Part shown: in pieces, positions 7,487 to 14,752 of the stretch
How positions within the stretch are numbered: position 1 is the stretch's first letter
Layout of the letters: each line of letters opens with the position of its first letter
Source: an uncultured Collinsella sp.
GTDB taxonomy: Bacteria > Actinomycetota > Coriobacteriia > Coriobacteriales > Coriobacteriaceae
Assembly (NCBI GenBank): GCA_900547505.1
Contig: URGY01000002.1
Coordinates: forward strand, 1-26,758
DNA length: 26,758 nt
Direction of reading: 5' to 3'
Notes under the pieces: generated by a model
What the model was told of the DNA's origin: nothing
Seen by the model: only the letters and a program-made list of their open reading frames with translations
Databases searched by the model: none
Program-made: the position numbers and the translations under genes

Positions 7487-8452
7487 CTAAAAATACTCGT
7501 CGAGGAAGTTGTCGACTGTGTTCCAGTAGAGCTCTGGGTCAACTTGCGCACTCTTGGCGTGGGTGGCGCCATGGATGGTGAGCTTTTGCTTGACCTTGCT
7601 GGCGCACGCGTCGTAGTTTTGGTCGAGCATGCTGTACGGTACAAAGGTGTCCTGGTCGCCGTGGATAAACAGCATGGGAACCGTCGCGTGTTTGAGTTGC
7701 TCCACACTGCTCGCCTTATGAAAGTCGTAGCCTGCGCGCACGTTGCACACTAAGTTTGCTACATCAAGCAAGGGAAAGCTGGGCAGGCCGAACACGTCCT
7801 TGAGCTGCAGGGAAAACTCGTCCCAAACACTCGTATAACCGCAGTCCTCGATAATGCATTTCACGTTTGCGGGCAGAGATTCCCCCGCGACGTTCATGGC
7901 GGTTGCCGCACCCATCGACTCGCCAAAGACCAGGATACGTGCCTCGGGGTCAGCCTGAACGATTCGCTCGATCCATGCGACGATGTCAAGGCGCTCGGGC
8001 CAGCCCATGCCGATATAGTTGCCGCCGGAGCGCTCGTGGGCGCGGGCGGCGGGTGCGAGTACGTTCATGCCGCGGTCGTGGAATCGCTTGACGTATCGGG
8101 CCATACCGATGGGCTCGTTGGTATATCCATGCAGGCAGACGGCGTAGTCGTGCGTGCTCTCCGACGCAGCAAAATACCAGGCGGCAAGCTCGGTCCCGTC
8201 GTCCGCGGTGAGGCTGCTGCTCTCGCGGTTCTCTTTAAACCACGCCCGCGCCTCGCCCTCCTCGGCGTCCATCTGCTCGCCCTTTTCGGCGTCCTTGCCG
8301 TCCTGCATCATCTTCATGGTGTATGGCGCGCGGGGATTCAGGGCAAAGTCGAACAAGAAGTTGCCGGCAAACCCCAGCAGCGCGACAACGAGCACCAGCG
8401 CAACGACGCCGGCTATCTTGAGCTTTCGATGGGAACGTGCGTTTTGAGACAT
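7487..8452 (-). CDS. Membrane-anchored alpha/beta hydrolase
   Basis: A 321-residue hydrolase with an N-terminal membrane anchor (about 13-35) preceded by a basic segment, so the catalytic part faces outside. The triad is visible: nucleophile S179 in GESMG (177-181), D268 in HGDQDTFVP (264-272) and H298 in HGATHAKS. HGYTNEP at 108-114 is the oxyanion-hole loop. The usual D-x-R-G-H-G segment after strand 5 is replaced by PAARAHERSGG, but the fold still aligns through GMGWPERLDI. Related proteins are peptidases, esterases or thioesterases of the YqkD/BAAT-like group; substrate unknown. Start ATG at 8450-8452 has AGGAAAG (minus strand, about 8460-8466) as ribosome binding site. The gene is divergent from the hemolysin-III gene and has a good promoter with operator-like boxes. 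Confidence 0.87.
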   Translation of the reverse strand: MSQNARSHRKLKIAGVVALVLVVALLGFAGNFLFDFALNPRAPYTMKMMQDGKDAEKGEQMDAEEGEARAWFKENRESSSLTADDGTELAAWYFAASESTHDYAVCLHGYTNEPIGMARYVKRFHDRGMNVLAPAARAHERSGGNYIGMGWPERLDIVAWIERIVQADPEARILVFGESMGAATAMNVAGESLPANVKCIIEDCGYTSVWDEFSLQLKDVFGLPSFPLLDVANLVCNVRAGYDFHKASSVEQLKHATVPMLFIHGDQDTFVPYSMLDQNYDACASKVKQKLTIHGATHAKSAQVDPELYWNTVDNFLDEYF

Positions 8453-8472
8453 AAGAAGCTTTCCTATAAGAT

Positions 8473-8486
8473 GTTAATACATCAAC
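8473..8486. promoter_or_regulatory. Palindromic operator-like box 2 (leader of the hydrolase gene)
   Basis: GTTAATACATCAAC matches box 1 (8518-8531, GTTGATGCGTCAAC) at 11 of 14 positions and shares its palindromic arms GTTrA/TCAAC. It lies between the predicted transcription start and the ribosome binding site of the hydrolase gene. The two centres are 45 bp apart, compatible with binding of two dimers of one repressor. Confidence 0.5.
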
Positions 8487-8501
8487 ATTTAATGCAAGCG
8501 C

Positions 8502-8530
8502 ATTATGGACGTTCGCCGTTGATGCGTCAA
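8502..8530 (-). promoter_or_regulatory. Promoter of the alpha/beta hydrolase gene
   Basis: Reading the minus strand: -35 TTGACG (8525-8530), 17-nt spacer, -10 CATAAT (8502-8507). Both boxes match consensus at five of six positions with optimal spacing. A further palindrome, TAATGC-aagc-GCATTA (8490-8505), overlaps the -10 box, and operator-like box 1 covers the -35. Confidence 0.7.
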
Positions 8531-8531
8531 C
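8518..8531. promoter_or_regulatory. Palindromic operator-like box 1 (over the -35)
   Basis: GTTGATGCGTCAAC, arms GTTGA and TCAAC around a 4-nt centre, covers the -35 box of the hydrolase promoter. A protein bound here would block RNA polymerase. See box 2 at 8473-8486 for the matching second copy. Confidence 0.5.
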
Positions 8532-8597
8532 AGACAAAGAATGGGTAAACAAAGGGTCACGTATGGTGCAAATTTCGCACGTACCTAGACGCTTTGA

Positions 8598-8603
8598 TAT
8601 AGT
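8598..8603 (+). promoter_or_regulatory. Possible -10 box of the hemolysin-III gene
   Basis: TATAGT lies 35 nt before the start codon in an AT-rich stretch; no good -35 is seen at 16-18 nt, so the assignment is tentative. Confidence 0.35.
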
Positions 8604-8638
8604 GTTGAGAACTCTTTACGTTGGAGGATGTAACCGGC

Positions 8639-9322
8639 ATGTCCGATTCGAGCGACAGTTCTAAGCCGCGACCCAAGACCGCGGCCGTTCCACACTACAC
8701 GGTGGGCGAGGAGATCATGAACTCCGTCACCCATGGTGTCGGCTGCCTGCTGGGTATCGCGGGCCTGGTGCTCCTGATCGTATTCGCCGCCCTGCGCGGC
8801 GGAGGCCCGGCCCACATGGCCGCGGCAATTGTCTATGGCGTCAGCATTATTCTCGAATACCTGGCCTCCACGCTCTACCACGCGATTCAGCCCGCGCGCG
8901 CCAAGCGCGTGTTTCGCATCATCGACCACAGCTGCATCTACCTGCTCATTGCGGGCAGCTATACGCCGTTTTGCCTTATCACGCTCGCAAACGACGGCGG
9001 CCCTGCGCTGTTCTTTGCCGTATGGGCCATCGCCATTATCGGCATCGCCCTCGAGTGCTTTATGCGCGAGCGTCAACCGCACTGGGTAAGCGGCCTGGTT
9101 TACCTGCTGATGGGCTGGCTCGTTGTCTTTAAGCTGCCCGAACTTGTGGCGCTGCTCAACCCCGTGGCACTTGCCCTGCTCGCCGTCGGCGGCGTGTGTT
9201 ACACCGCGGGCGTGCCGTTCTATATCGCCAAAAACGTGCGCTACCTGCACAGCGTGTTTCACCTGTGGGTACTCGCCGGCAGCATCTTCCAGTTCATGGC
9301 GGTGATCCTCTTCGTAATCTAG
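8639..9322 (+). CDS. Hemolysin III / PAQR family membrane protein
   Basis: A 227-residue protein with seven membrane helices from about residue 26 to the C-terminus. Family hallmarks are present: E-x-MNSVTHGVG (25-35), STLYHAI (77-83) with H81, RIIDHSCIYLLIAGSYTPF (93-111) with H97, and a last-helix RYLHSVFHLWVLAGS (201-215) with H204 and H208. In PAQR proteins these histidines bind a zinc ion; bacterial members (TrhA/YqfA) are linked to membrane-energetics and lipid homeostasis, and true hemolytic activity is doubtful. Start ATG 8639 has TTGGAGGAT (8621-8629) upstream; the in-frame TTG at 8621 is that ribosome binding site and not the start. Divergent from the hydrolase gene. Confidence 0.92.
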   Translation: MSDSSDSSKPRPKTAAVPHYTVGEEIMNSVTHGVGCLLGIAGLVLLIVFAALRGGGPAHMAAAIVYGVSIILEYLASTLYHAIQPARAKRVFRIIDHSCIYLLIAGSYTPFCLITLANDGGPALFFAVWAIAIIGIALECFMRERQPHWVSGLVYLLMGWLVVFKLPELVALLNPVALALLAVGGVCYTAGVPFYIAKNVRYLHSVFHLWVLAGSIFQFMAVILFVI

Positions 9323-9367
9323 CGACCACGCCTGCGCGCCCGCGTCCTTGTTTGGGCGCCGGTGCAA

Positions 9368-9395
9368 TTGCCGTATCCGCCGTCAACGTTTTAAT
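9368..9395 (+). promoter_or_regulatory. Possible promoter of the CNNM/CorC gene
   Basis: TTGCCG (9368-9373), 16-nt spacer and TTTAAT (9390-9395) lie in the 110-bp gap after the hemolysin-III gene. Moderate match only. Confidence 0.35.
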
Positions 9396-9432
9396 CCGAC
9401 GTCCCGAATCTTGGAGGTTCGAGAAACTCCCG

Positions 9433-10806
9433 ATGGACATAACCATCTCCCTTATCACCACCCTCGTTTTGACCCTCATCAACGGCTACTTCTCTATGTC
9501 CGAGATGGCGCTCACCACGGCCAAGCGCGCCGTGCTGGAGCACGAGGCCGAGGAAGGCGACAAACGCGCCGAGCGTGCCATTAAGCTAGCTGCCGACTCC
9601 GACCAGCTGCTCGCCACTATCCAGGTCGCCATCACGCTCGTGGGCTTCGCCTCGTCCGCCGTCGCCTCGACGAGTCTGTCCGACCCGCTCGCCACGTGGC
9701 TCATGAGTTTTGGCATCGCGCCGCTCTCCGCCATCGCGCGCGGCCTGGCGCCGGTCATCATCACCGTCGCGGTCGCCTTCGTATCCATCGTGATCGGCGA
9801 GCTCGTCCCCAAGCGCATCGGCCTGGCCAATGCCGAGGGCGTGTCCAAGCAGGTCGTGGGCCCGCTTTCCGTGTTCCAAAAGATCGCCCGTCCGCTCGTG
9901 TGGCTGACCGGCGCTTGCTCCGATGGCCTGGCCCGCATCCTGCGCATCAAGAGCGCCGACGACCGCCAGAACGTCTCGGAGGAGGAGATCAAGTACATGG
10001 TCTCGGAGCAGGACGACCTGCTCGACGAGGAAAAGCGCATGATCCACGAGATCTTCGACCTAGGCGACACCGTTGCCCGCGAGGTCATGGTGCCGCGCGT
10101 GGACACCACCATGTGCGAGGACGACGAGACGGTCGCCGACGTGTTGTCCACCATGCGCCAGACCGGCTTCAGCCGCATCCCCGTCTATCACGAGGATCCC
10201 GACAACGTCGCGGGCATCGCGCACATCAAGGACCTGATCCAGCCCGCGCTCGACGGCAAGGGCGACCAGCCCATCGCCAGCTATTTGCGCGACGCCACCT
10301 TTGTACCCGACACCAAGGACATCCTGCCGCTGCTGTCCGAGATGCAGACCTCTCACGACCAGATCGTGGTGGTCGTGGACGAGTACGGCGGCACGGCCGG
10401 CATTATCACCATCGAGGACATCGTCGAGGAGATCGTCGGCGAGATCGAGGACGAGTTCGACCCCGACAACAAGTATCTCACGCGCCTTTCGCGCCGCGAG
10501 TGGCTCGTTGATGGGCGTTTTTCGTGCGATGACGCGATTGAGCTTGGTTGGCCGCTCGAGGAAAGCGATGATTATGAAACCATCGCCGGCTGGATCTTGG
10601 AGCTTTGTGACTCGGTGCCCGACATCGGAGAGGTGTTTGAGGTCGCGGGGTACAAGTTCAAGGTGCAGTCGATGCGTGGCCAGCGCATCTCGCTCATCCG
10701 CGTGATCGCTCCGGCCGAAACCGATAAGAAGGATTCCGAGTCTTCGGCAGAGAAGCCGGCGGCGTCGGGTGCGGGCTCTGTGGATCCGCACGACGGCGAC
10801 GAGTAG
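9433..10806 (+). CDS. CNNM/CorC-type membrane protein (DUF21-CBS-CBS-CorC_HlyC)
   Basis: A 457-residue protein. Residues 1-180 form the DUF21/CNNM membrane domain with [18 protein letters not shown] near the start and [10 protein letters not shown] (122-131), both conserved in the family. Residues about 212-338 are a CBS pair ([37 protein letters not shown]). Residues about 350-428 are the CorC_HlyC domain ([20 protein letters not shown]). Homologues (CorB/CorC, YhdP, MpfA) export or balance magnesium, with nucleotide binding at the CBS pair. The last 30 residues are low-complexity. ATG 9433 is the only sensible start; GGAGG at 9413-9417 lies 15 nt away, an unusually long spacing. The next gene follows by 24 nt, so both are probably co-transcribed. 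Confidence 0.92.
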   Translation: MDITISLITTLVLTLINGYFSMSEMALTTAKRAVLEHEAEEGDKRAERAIKLAADSDQLLATIQVAITLVGFASSAVASTSLSDPLATWLMSFGIAPLSAIARGLAPVIITVAVAFVSIVIGELVPKRIGLANAEGVSKQVVGPLSVFQKIARPLVWLTGACSDGLARILRIKSADDRQNVSEEEIKYMVSEQDDLLDEEKRMIHEIFDLGDTVAREVMVPRVDTTMCEDDETVADVLSTMRQTGFSRIPVYHEDPDNVAGIAHIKDLIQPALDGKGDQPIASYLRDATFVPDTKDILPLLSEMQTSHDQIVVVVDEYGGTAGIITIEDIVEEIVGEIEDEFDPDNKYLTRLSRREWLVDGRFSCDDAIELGWPLEESDDYETIAGWILELCDSVPDIGEVFEVAGYKFKVQSMRGQRISLIRVIAPAETDKKDSESSAEKPAASGAGSVDPHDGDE

Positions 10807-10830
10807 GACAAGGAAGAGTAGGGGAGAGTT

Positions 10831-11664
10831 ATGGCAGGCCTGTTCAACATCCTTAAGGTCACCGTCAGCGAGGACAAGATCTGCGCGCATGTGCTGGTGA
10901 ACCCCGGCATGCCGCTCATGACCTCGGAGGATATCGAGGCCACGGCGCGCGTGTATTACCTGGTGCCGGCGATTGCCAAGCACCTGTGCCTGGGTGATTC
11001 CGGTCGCGAGTTCCAGGACTGCATGGGTCAGACCGAGCTCTGCCACCTGCTGGAGCACGTGACGGTTGAGCTCATGAACGAGACCGGTCTTGCCGGTAGC
11101 ATCTCGTGCGGCCGCACGCGCGTAAGCGAGCACGACGAGCGCGTCTTTGAGGTTGAGCTTTCGTGCCCCGACGACGCACTGGCCATTGGTGCGCTGTCGT
11201 CGGCCACCTTTATGATGGACTGGGCGTACCTGCACGCCGACCAGCCTGCCCCCGACGTGGAAGGCACGGTCGCGGGTCTGCGCAACCTGGTGTTGGGCAT
11301 GCGCGCCGAGGCCGAGGGCAAGGATCCTCACGAGGCCGTCGCCGCTGCGAACGGCGAAGATGCTGCCGAGGACGAGGGCGCTGATGAGGGCGATGTGCCG
11401 GTCGACGCCGAGCCCGTTGCCGATGCGACCGCCGAGCCTGTTCCCACCGAGCCCCAGGGTGTCCCCAACTTTGACGACGAGCCCCAGGTGGCGATTGATA
11501 CCGAGGGCGCGGTTGCCGAGAACCACGAGGCCTCCGCTGCCGTCTTTGGCGGTGCGGCGACGGTTCCGGCAGGACCTGCGCATGAGGGCGGCCTGCCGCT
11601 CGTGGACGGCGCCGGCGAGGACCCGGGTGCCACGGTGGCCATGCCGGCTATGCCTCAGGAGTAG
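10831..11664 (+). CDS. Stand-alone protein resembling the cyanophycin synthetase N-terminal domain
   Basis: A 277-residue soluble protein. Residues 1-155 are a folded domain. The central stretch ELCHLLEHVTVEL (69-81), then GSISCGRTR (89-97) and a following beta strand VFEVELSC with an acidic ALAIG helix, reads like the N-terminal domain of cyanophycin synthetases (HLVEHVALEL ... VGFGRTR in typical members, from memory). H72, H76 and E80 form an HxxxHxxxE pattern that could bind metal. Residues about 160-277 are an acidic, Ala/Pro/Val-rich, probably disordered tail. No ATP-grasp or Mur-ligase domain follows and no cyanophycin gene is in the window, so synthesis of cyanophycin is not implied. 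ATG 10831 has GGGGAGAG at 10820-10827. It forms an operon with the CNNM/CorC gene. Function unknown. Confidence 0.6.
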   Translation: MAGLFNILKVTVSEDKICAHVLVNPGMPLMTSEDIEATARVYYLVPAIAKHLCLGDSGREFQDCMGQTELCHLLEHVTVELMNETGLAGSISCGRTRVSEHDERVFEVELSCPDDALAIGALSSATFMMDWAYLHADQPAPDVEGTVAGLRNLVLGMRAEAEGKDPHEAVAAANGEDAAEDEGADEGDVPVDAEPVADATAEPVPTEPQGVPNFDDEPQVAIDTEGAVAENHEASAAVFGGAATVPAGPAHEGGLPLVDGAGEDPGATVAMPAMPQE

Positions 11665-11743
11665 GCCTACGCGTTTATCACCATCACGTACCTGCGCCTT
11701 TGCCGTACGCAGATGAGCGGAGCGGCAAGTGATGCGCTGCGGG

Positions 11744-11749
11744 TATAAT
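11744..11749 (+). promoter_or_regulatory. -10 box of the YtxH-like / PRC-barrel operon
   Basis: A perfect TATAAT stands 57 nt before the start codon. The -35 region is GC-rich and not recognisable, which suggests an activator or an alternative sigma factor, or simply a weak promoter. Confidence 0.5.
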
Positions 11750-11800
11750 GGACAGCATTCAAACGGTGGGCACCGACGTGCCCGCAGGAGAGGAATGATC

Positions 11801-12190
11801 ATGGGTAAGACTTTCAGCTTTGTCTCCGGCGCACTTTTTGGTGCCGCTGCCGGCGCTATTGTCGGCGTTGCTCTGGCCCCGCGCTCGGGCGCCGAGACCC
11901 GCGCCATGGCTGCCGATATCGCCAACGACGCCTGGGACAATATGCGCGACACCTACGAGCACAGCGCCGAGGAGGCCCGTGCTGCGGTGAATGACTTTGG
12001 CCCGATGGTCGACGCCAAGACCGACGACCTGCGCGCCAAGGTCGACCTGGCCCGCGAGCGCATGGACCAGCTGCGCGAGCAGCTCAACGACGCCATTTCG
12101 GGCGGCAACGTGACGCCCGCCGCCGACGTCGTGGTCGAGAACGCCGTCGAGGCTGATACCGAGGCTGCGGAGCCCTCGACCGAGGCATAA
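11801..12190 (+). CDS. YtxH-like small membrane protein
   Basis: A 129-residue protein starting with a glycine-zipper membrane segment: FVSGALFGAAAGAIVGVALA (7-26), then the conserved APRSGAETR (26-34) that marks YtxH-domain proteins. The remainder (35-105) is a charged amphipathic helix with heptad-like spacing and the C-terminus is acidic and low-complexity. YtxH proteins in Bacillus are general-stress proteins of unknown biochemical role. ATG 11801 is preferred (GCAGGAG at 11784-11790); ATG 11795, two codons earlier, overlaps the AGAGG element. Its stop codon TAA shares one base with the ATG of the next gene, so the two are translationally coupled. Confidence 0.75.
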   Translation: MGKTFSFVSGALFGAAAGAIVGVALAPRSGAETRAMAADIANDAWDNMRDTYEHSAEEARAAVNDFGPMVDAKTDDLRAKVDLARERMDQLREQLNDAISGGNVTPAADVVVENAVEADTEAAEPSTEA

Positions 12191-12945
12191 TGCGCGCCGG
12201 GGATTTTGTCGGCGCCAAGATCTATCGCAAGCCTACCGAGGACAAGCGCACCAAAAAGGACGGCACGCCGCGCAGCCCTAAAAAGCTCGGAAGGATTCAC
12301 TTTCCGGTCTTTACCCCGGGCGGTACGCGCGTGGTCGGCTTTATGGTCCGCCAGTCCGATATCGCGGGCATGATCGAGCGTCCCGACCGATTCGTAGCGC
12401 TCGACGCCATTGGTGTCTACGAGGGCGCCATCGCGGTCGATGACGTCAAGGACACGTACGATACCGCCGCTGCCAAGCGCCTCGACATCAACCTGGACGA
12501 TTGCATCATCTGGGTCGGTATGGACGTGCGCACGGAATCGGGCGACGTCGTGGGCTATTGCTCGGACGTTGAGTTCAAGCCACGCTCGGGCATCGTGCAG
12601 GCATTCTATGTGACCGCCGGTGCTGCTTCGAGTGTTTTGGTTGGTGACACGCAGGTGCCGCCGACGATGCTGCGCGGCTACGAGAACGGCGCGATGGTCG
12701 TCTCGGACGAGGTCAAGTCGCTCGGGTATTCGGGCGGTGCGGCTGCCAAAGCTGCCGAGGCCAGCGTCGTGGTGGGCGACAAGGTCAAAAAGGGCGCCAA
12801 GGTGCTCGACGACAAGGGATCGGTTGCCGTGGACAAGGGTAGTCGCGCGCTGGGCAAGCAGCTCGGCAAGACGCGCGGCATGTTCAAGGCCTTTAAGGAT
12901 GAATACCAAAAGGCGAGCGGAGGCTCGTCAAAAGCTACAAAATAG
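12190..12945 (+). CDS. PRC-barrel domain protein
   Basis: A 251-residue cytosolic protein. Residues about 1-95 and 98-165 each show a PRC-barrel-like pattern (GRIHFPVF...RVVGFMV, then VRTESGDVVGYCSDVEFKPRSG). Residues 175-251 are a basic, Lys/Ala/Gly-rich tail with repeated D-K-G-S/A-K-V units. PRC barrels occur in RNA-processing and membrane-associated regulatory proteins; the precise role here is unknown. The start codon overlaps the stop of the YtxH-like gene by one nucleotide and lacks its own ribosome binding site, so translation depends on the upstream gene. The pair suggests that this protein works at the membrane with its YtxH partner. A hairpin terminator follows 21 nt after the stop. 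Confidence 0.7.
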   Translation: MRAGDFVGAKIYRKPTEDKRTKKDGTPRSPKKLGRIHFPVFTPGGTRVVGFMVRQSDIAGMIERPDRFVALDAIGVYEGAIAVDDVKDTYDTAAAKRLDINLDDCIIWVGMDVRTESGDVVGYCSDVEFKPRSGIVQAFYVTAGAASSVLVGDTQVPPTMLRGYENGAMVVSDEVKSLGYSGGAAAKAAEASVVVGDKVKKGAKVLDDKGSVAVDKGSRALGKQLGKTRGMFKAFKDEYQKASGGSSKATK

Positions 12946-12966
12946 CGACGTACCAAATGATGGGAG

Positions 12967-13003
12967 GCAAGCCGGAGACCTGTTGCTCCGGCTTGCTGTG
13001 TTT
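12967..13003 (+). terminator. Hairpin terminator after the PRC-barrel gene
   Basis: GCAAGCCGGAG (12967-12977) pairs perfectly with CTCCGGCTTGC (12986-12996), 8-nt loop, followed by a short TGTGTTTA. The T tract is weak, and the next gene starts 15 nt later. Confidence 0.65.
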
Positions 13004-13017
13004 ATGGGGGAGGGCAC

Positions 13018-14424
13018 ATGCGCCAAAACGGATCCAACTTAAACGGGCGTTCGGGTGCGCGTCCGACGGCGCGCCGCGACCTGGGGCAGCTGCCCAGCGG
13101 TCAGCGCAAGCGTCACCGTAAGCCCGGCGCGATGTACCTCAACCATAGCCGCGGGTTTAGCGACCGCAGTGCGCGCATCGGCAACAGCCGTACGCCCCGT
13201 CGTTCGTCTCGCCTGCCCTACGCGCTCATCGCCGTGGGTTGCGCGCTCGTGCTGTTTATCGCTGCCGTCGTGGGCTACGTCAACCGCAGTGTGGACGTGG
13301 AACTCAACGGCCAGAAGACCGCGGTGCGTGTGGGCTCTACGCTGCAGAATCTCATCGACGACCAGGAGTTGACTGACACCTACGACGCAGGCGACCTGCT
13401 GGCCGTCGATGACAGCGTGCTCAAGCGCCATGGGGGCGAAAAGCTGTCGGTGAAGGTCGACGGCAAGCGCGTGAAGCAGGGCAAATGGGATAGCCGCGAA
13501 CTTGAGGGCGGCGAGAAGGTGACGGTCAAGGATGGCCGTAACACCTACGAGAAGCACGAGGTTCAGGCTACGGTTATCGAGCCCAAACTCAAGGTCGAGG
13601 GTACGGGCGCTATCGAGTATGTGCAGACGTGGGGCGTCCAGGGCCGCTCCGAGGTGTGGGTTGGTGAGCAGTCGGGCAAGACGCAGGACCGCGGCGAGGT
13701 TGTGCCCGCCACCGATTGCGTCGTTGCGTGCGCCAGCGTGGCGCCCAAGGGCAACAAAAAGTACGTGGCACTGACGTTTGACGAGGGTCCGAGCGGCGCC
13801 ACCAAACAGATCTTGCAGGTGCTCAAGGAAAAGGGCGTCACCGCGACGTTCTTCCTTTCGGGCGATGCGGTCGAGGCCTCGCCTGTCACGGCCAAGGCGA
13901 TTGTCGATGCCGGGTGCGAGATCGGATCCAACAGCTACAGCGACGATTCGCTCAAGGGTCAGGACCGTGAGGCGGTACGCGAACAGATCACGAAAGGCAC
14001 CGACGCGATTAAGTCGGCGACCGGCGTGAAGACGATGCTGCTGCGTGCTCCCTACGCTGCCTTTGACGAGCAAAACTGGATTGATGCGATGGACCTGGTC
14101 TCCGCCGTGGTCTCGTGGAATATCGACTCGGGCGACTGGCTGCTAAACGGTGCCGACGAACAGGTCTCGACGGTGCTCGATTCGGTGACGCCGGGCAATA
14201 TCGTGCTGCTTACCGATAGAGACGAATGCGCCGAGCAGACGCTCGAGGCGCTGCCGCAAATTATCGACGGCCTCATTGCCGACGGCTACAAGATCGTGAC
14301 GCTCAGCGACCTGGTCAAGACGGACACGTCGCTGAGCAAAAAACTCACCTCGCTGACGAAGGTCACCATGCCCAAGGACGCCGTGTTCCCCCAACTTGCC
14401 GAGGACGACGACACCACAGAGTAG
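13018..14424 (+). CDS. Membrane-anchored polysaccharide deacetylase-like protein with degenerate active site
   Basis: A 468-residue type II membrane protein: basic cytosolic segment (1-66), one helix (67-88), an extracellular linker whose start (VDVELNGQKTAVRVGSTLQNLI, split about 92-113) resembles DUF348/ubiquitin-like modules, then a NodB-fold domain (about 248-435). NodB motifs: TFDEGP (253-258) instead of TFDDGP; GSNSYSD (303-309) where family enzymes have N-H-T/S-x-x-H, so both metal-binding histidines are replaced by N305 and D309; LRAPY (342-346) kept; WNIDSGDW (367-374) kept; LLT (397-399) instead of the catalytic LLH. Thus three catalytic or metal-binding His are gone. It is probably a non-catalytic carbohydrate-binding derivative, or uses another metal. 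ATG 13018 has GGGGGAGGGC at 13006-13015. It ends one base after the start of a REP-like hairpin. Confidence 0.85.
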   Translation: MRQNGSNLNGRSGARPTARRDLGQLPSGQRKRHRKPGAMYLNHSRGFSDRSARIGNSRTPRRSSRLPYALIAVGCALVLFIAAVVGYVNRSVDVELNGQKTAVRVGSTLQNLIDDQELTDTYDAGDLLAVDDSVLKRHGGEKLSVKVDGKRVKQGKWDSRELEGGEKVTVKDGRNTYEKHEVQATVIEPKLKVEGTGAIEYVQTWGVQGRSEVWVGEQSGKTQDRGEVVPATDCVVACASVAPKGNKKYVALTFDEGPSGATKQILQVLKEKGVTATFFLSGDAVEASPVTAKAIVDAGCEIGSNSYSDDSLKGQDREAVREQITKGTDAIKSATGVKTMLLRAPYAAFDEQNWIDAMDLVSAVVSWNIDSGDWLLNGADEQVSTVLDSVTPGNIVLLTDRDECAEQTLEALPQIIDGLIADGYKIVTLSDLVKTDTSLSKKLTSLTKVTMPKDAVFPQLAEDDDTTE

Positions 14425-14460
14425 TCATTGGGTAGTCGTTTAAGAACGTCCCCAATGGCT
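14423..14460. repeat. REP-like hairpin, copy 3
   Basis: AGTCATTGGG (14423-14432) pairs with CCCAATGGCT (14451-14460) with one G-U pair; the 18-nt loop contains TTTAAG and ends in CGTC before the CCCAATG arm. It shares TTTAAG...CGTCCCCAATG with copies 1 and 2 at 6005-6064. The first arm overlaps the stop codon of the deacetylase-like gene, and no T run follows. Confidence 0.6.
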
Positions 14461-14535
14461 ATGTCACGGATGCGTCAGTGTTTGGTATGCCTGCAATGTG
14501 CAGCGCATAAATTCGATGCCGCAGGGCGATGCTGA

Positions 14536-14544
14536 TGCTATAGT
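14536..14544 (+). promoter_or_regulatory. Extended -10 promoter of the MgtE-like locus
   Basis: TGCTATAGT is an extended -10 element (TGn followed by TATAGT). No matching -35 is seen, which is usual for extended -10 promoters. A start near 14551 would give a leader of about 200 nt. Confidence 0.5.
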
Positions 14545-14550
14545 TACTGC

Positions 14551-14752
14551 GGTTAATGAGGGTCAAGAGAAAGGTTACAGGTGAAATCCAAACCTCGACC
14601 ATACAGTCGATGACCCCATGCAGGTGCTTTTTGCGCATGCACGGGGTGTAAGCGTCGAGCGGCGTGCCGCCCGCGCATGCGTATACATATCCAGAAGCCT
14701 CCGGACGCCGCACGCGCGGCCGCGTCCGGAGGAATAATGATGGGGAGCACCA
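14551..14752 (+). promoter_or_regulatory. Structured 5' leader of the MgtE-like gene (possible ion-responsive RNA)
   Basis: This accounts for most of the 328-bp gap 14425-14752. Foldable elements in order: GGTT (14573-14576) with AACC (14591-14594) plus an inner GG/CC; CTCGAC (14594-14599), which can pair either locally with GTCGA (14606-14610) or distally with GTCGAG (14654-14659), two mutually exclusive choices; ACCCC-a-TGCA (14613-14622) with TGCA-c-GGGGT (14638-14647); and an 11-bp perfect hairpin 14698-14732 that hides GGAGG. I do not recognise a known class: the M-box core (GUUAGGUGAGGCUCC) and the yybP-ykoY core are absent. The nature of the downstream genes suggests magnesium or another divalent ion as signal, but that is inference. 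Confidence 0.45.
14698..14732 (+). promoter_or_regulatory. Hairpin sequestering a Shine-Dalgarno sequence
   Basis: CCTCCGGACGC (14698-14708) pairs perfectly with GCGTCCGGAGG (14722-14732) around a 13-nt loop. The last five bases, GGAGG, are the strongest ribosome binding site before the MgtE-like gene and are fully buried in the stem. No T run follows, so it is not an intrinsic terminator. Confidence 0.65.

Noticed and set aside
7867-8548. Plus-strand open frames opposite the alpha/beta hydrolase
   Set aside because: The minus-strand frame has a full catalytic triad, membrane anchor, promoter and ribosome binding site; the plus-strand frames have none.
8639-9322. Virulence hemolysin
   Set aside because: The family name is historical; PAQR-type bacterial members are membrane-homeostasis proteins, and nothing here supports toxin function.
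9339-9362. Terminator after the hemolysin-III gene
   Set aside because: GCGCCC / GGGCGC can pair over 6 bp, but there is no T run after it and the loop is large; too weak to list.
10060-11952. 630-codon open frame on the minus strand
   Set aside because: It lies antisense to the CNNM/CorC, CphA-N-like and YtxH-like genes, has Arg/His/Gly-rich composition, no family motif and no ribosome binding site. It results from GC-rich codon bias.
14551-14700. M-box (ykoK), yybP-ykoY or cobalamin riboswitch before the MgtE-like gene
   Set aside because: GGTGAAATCC (14581 area) recalls part of a cobalamin element and the gene context recalls an M-box, but the conserved cores of all three (GUUAGGUGAGGCUCC; GGGGAGUA; CCCGCNACUGU) are missing. 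Kept only as an unclassified structured leader.
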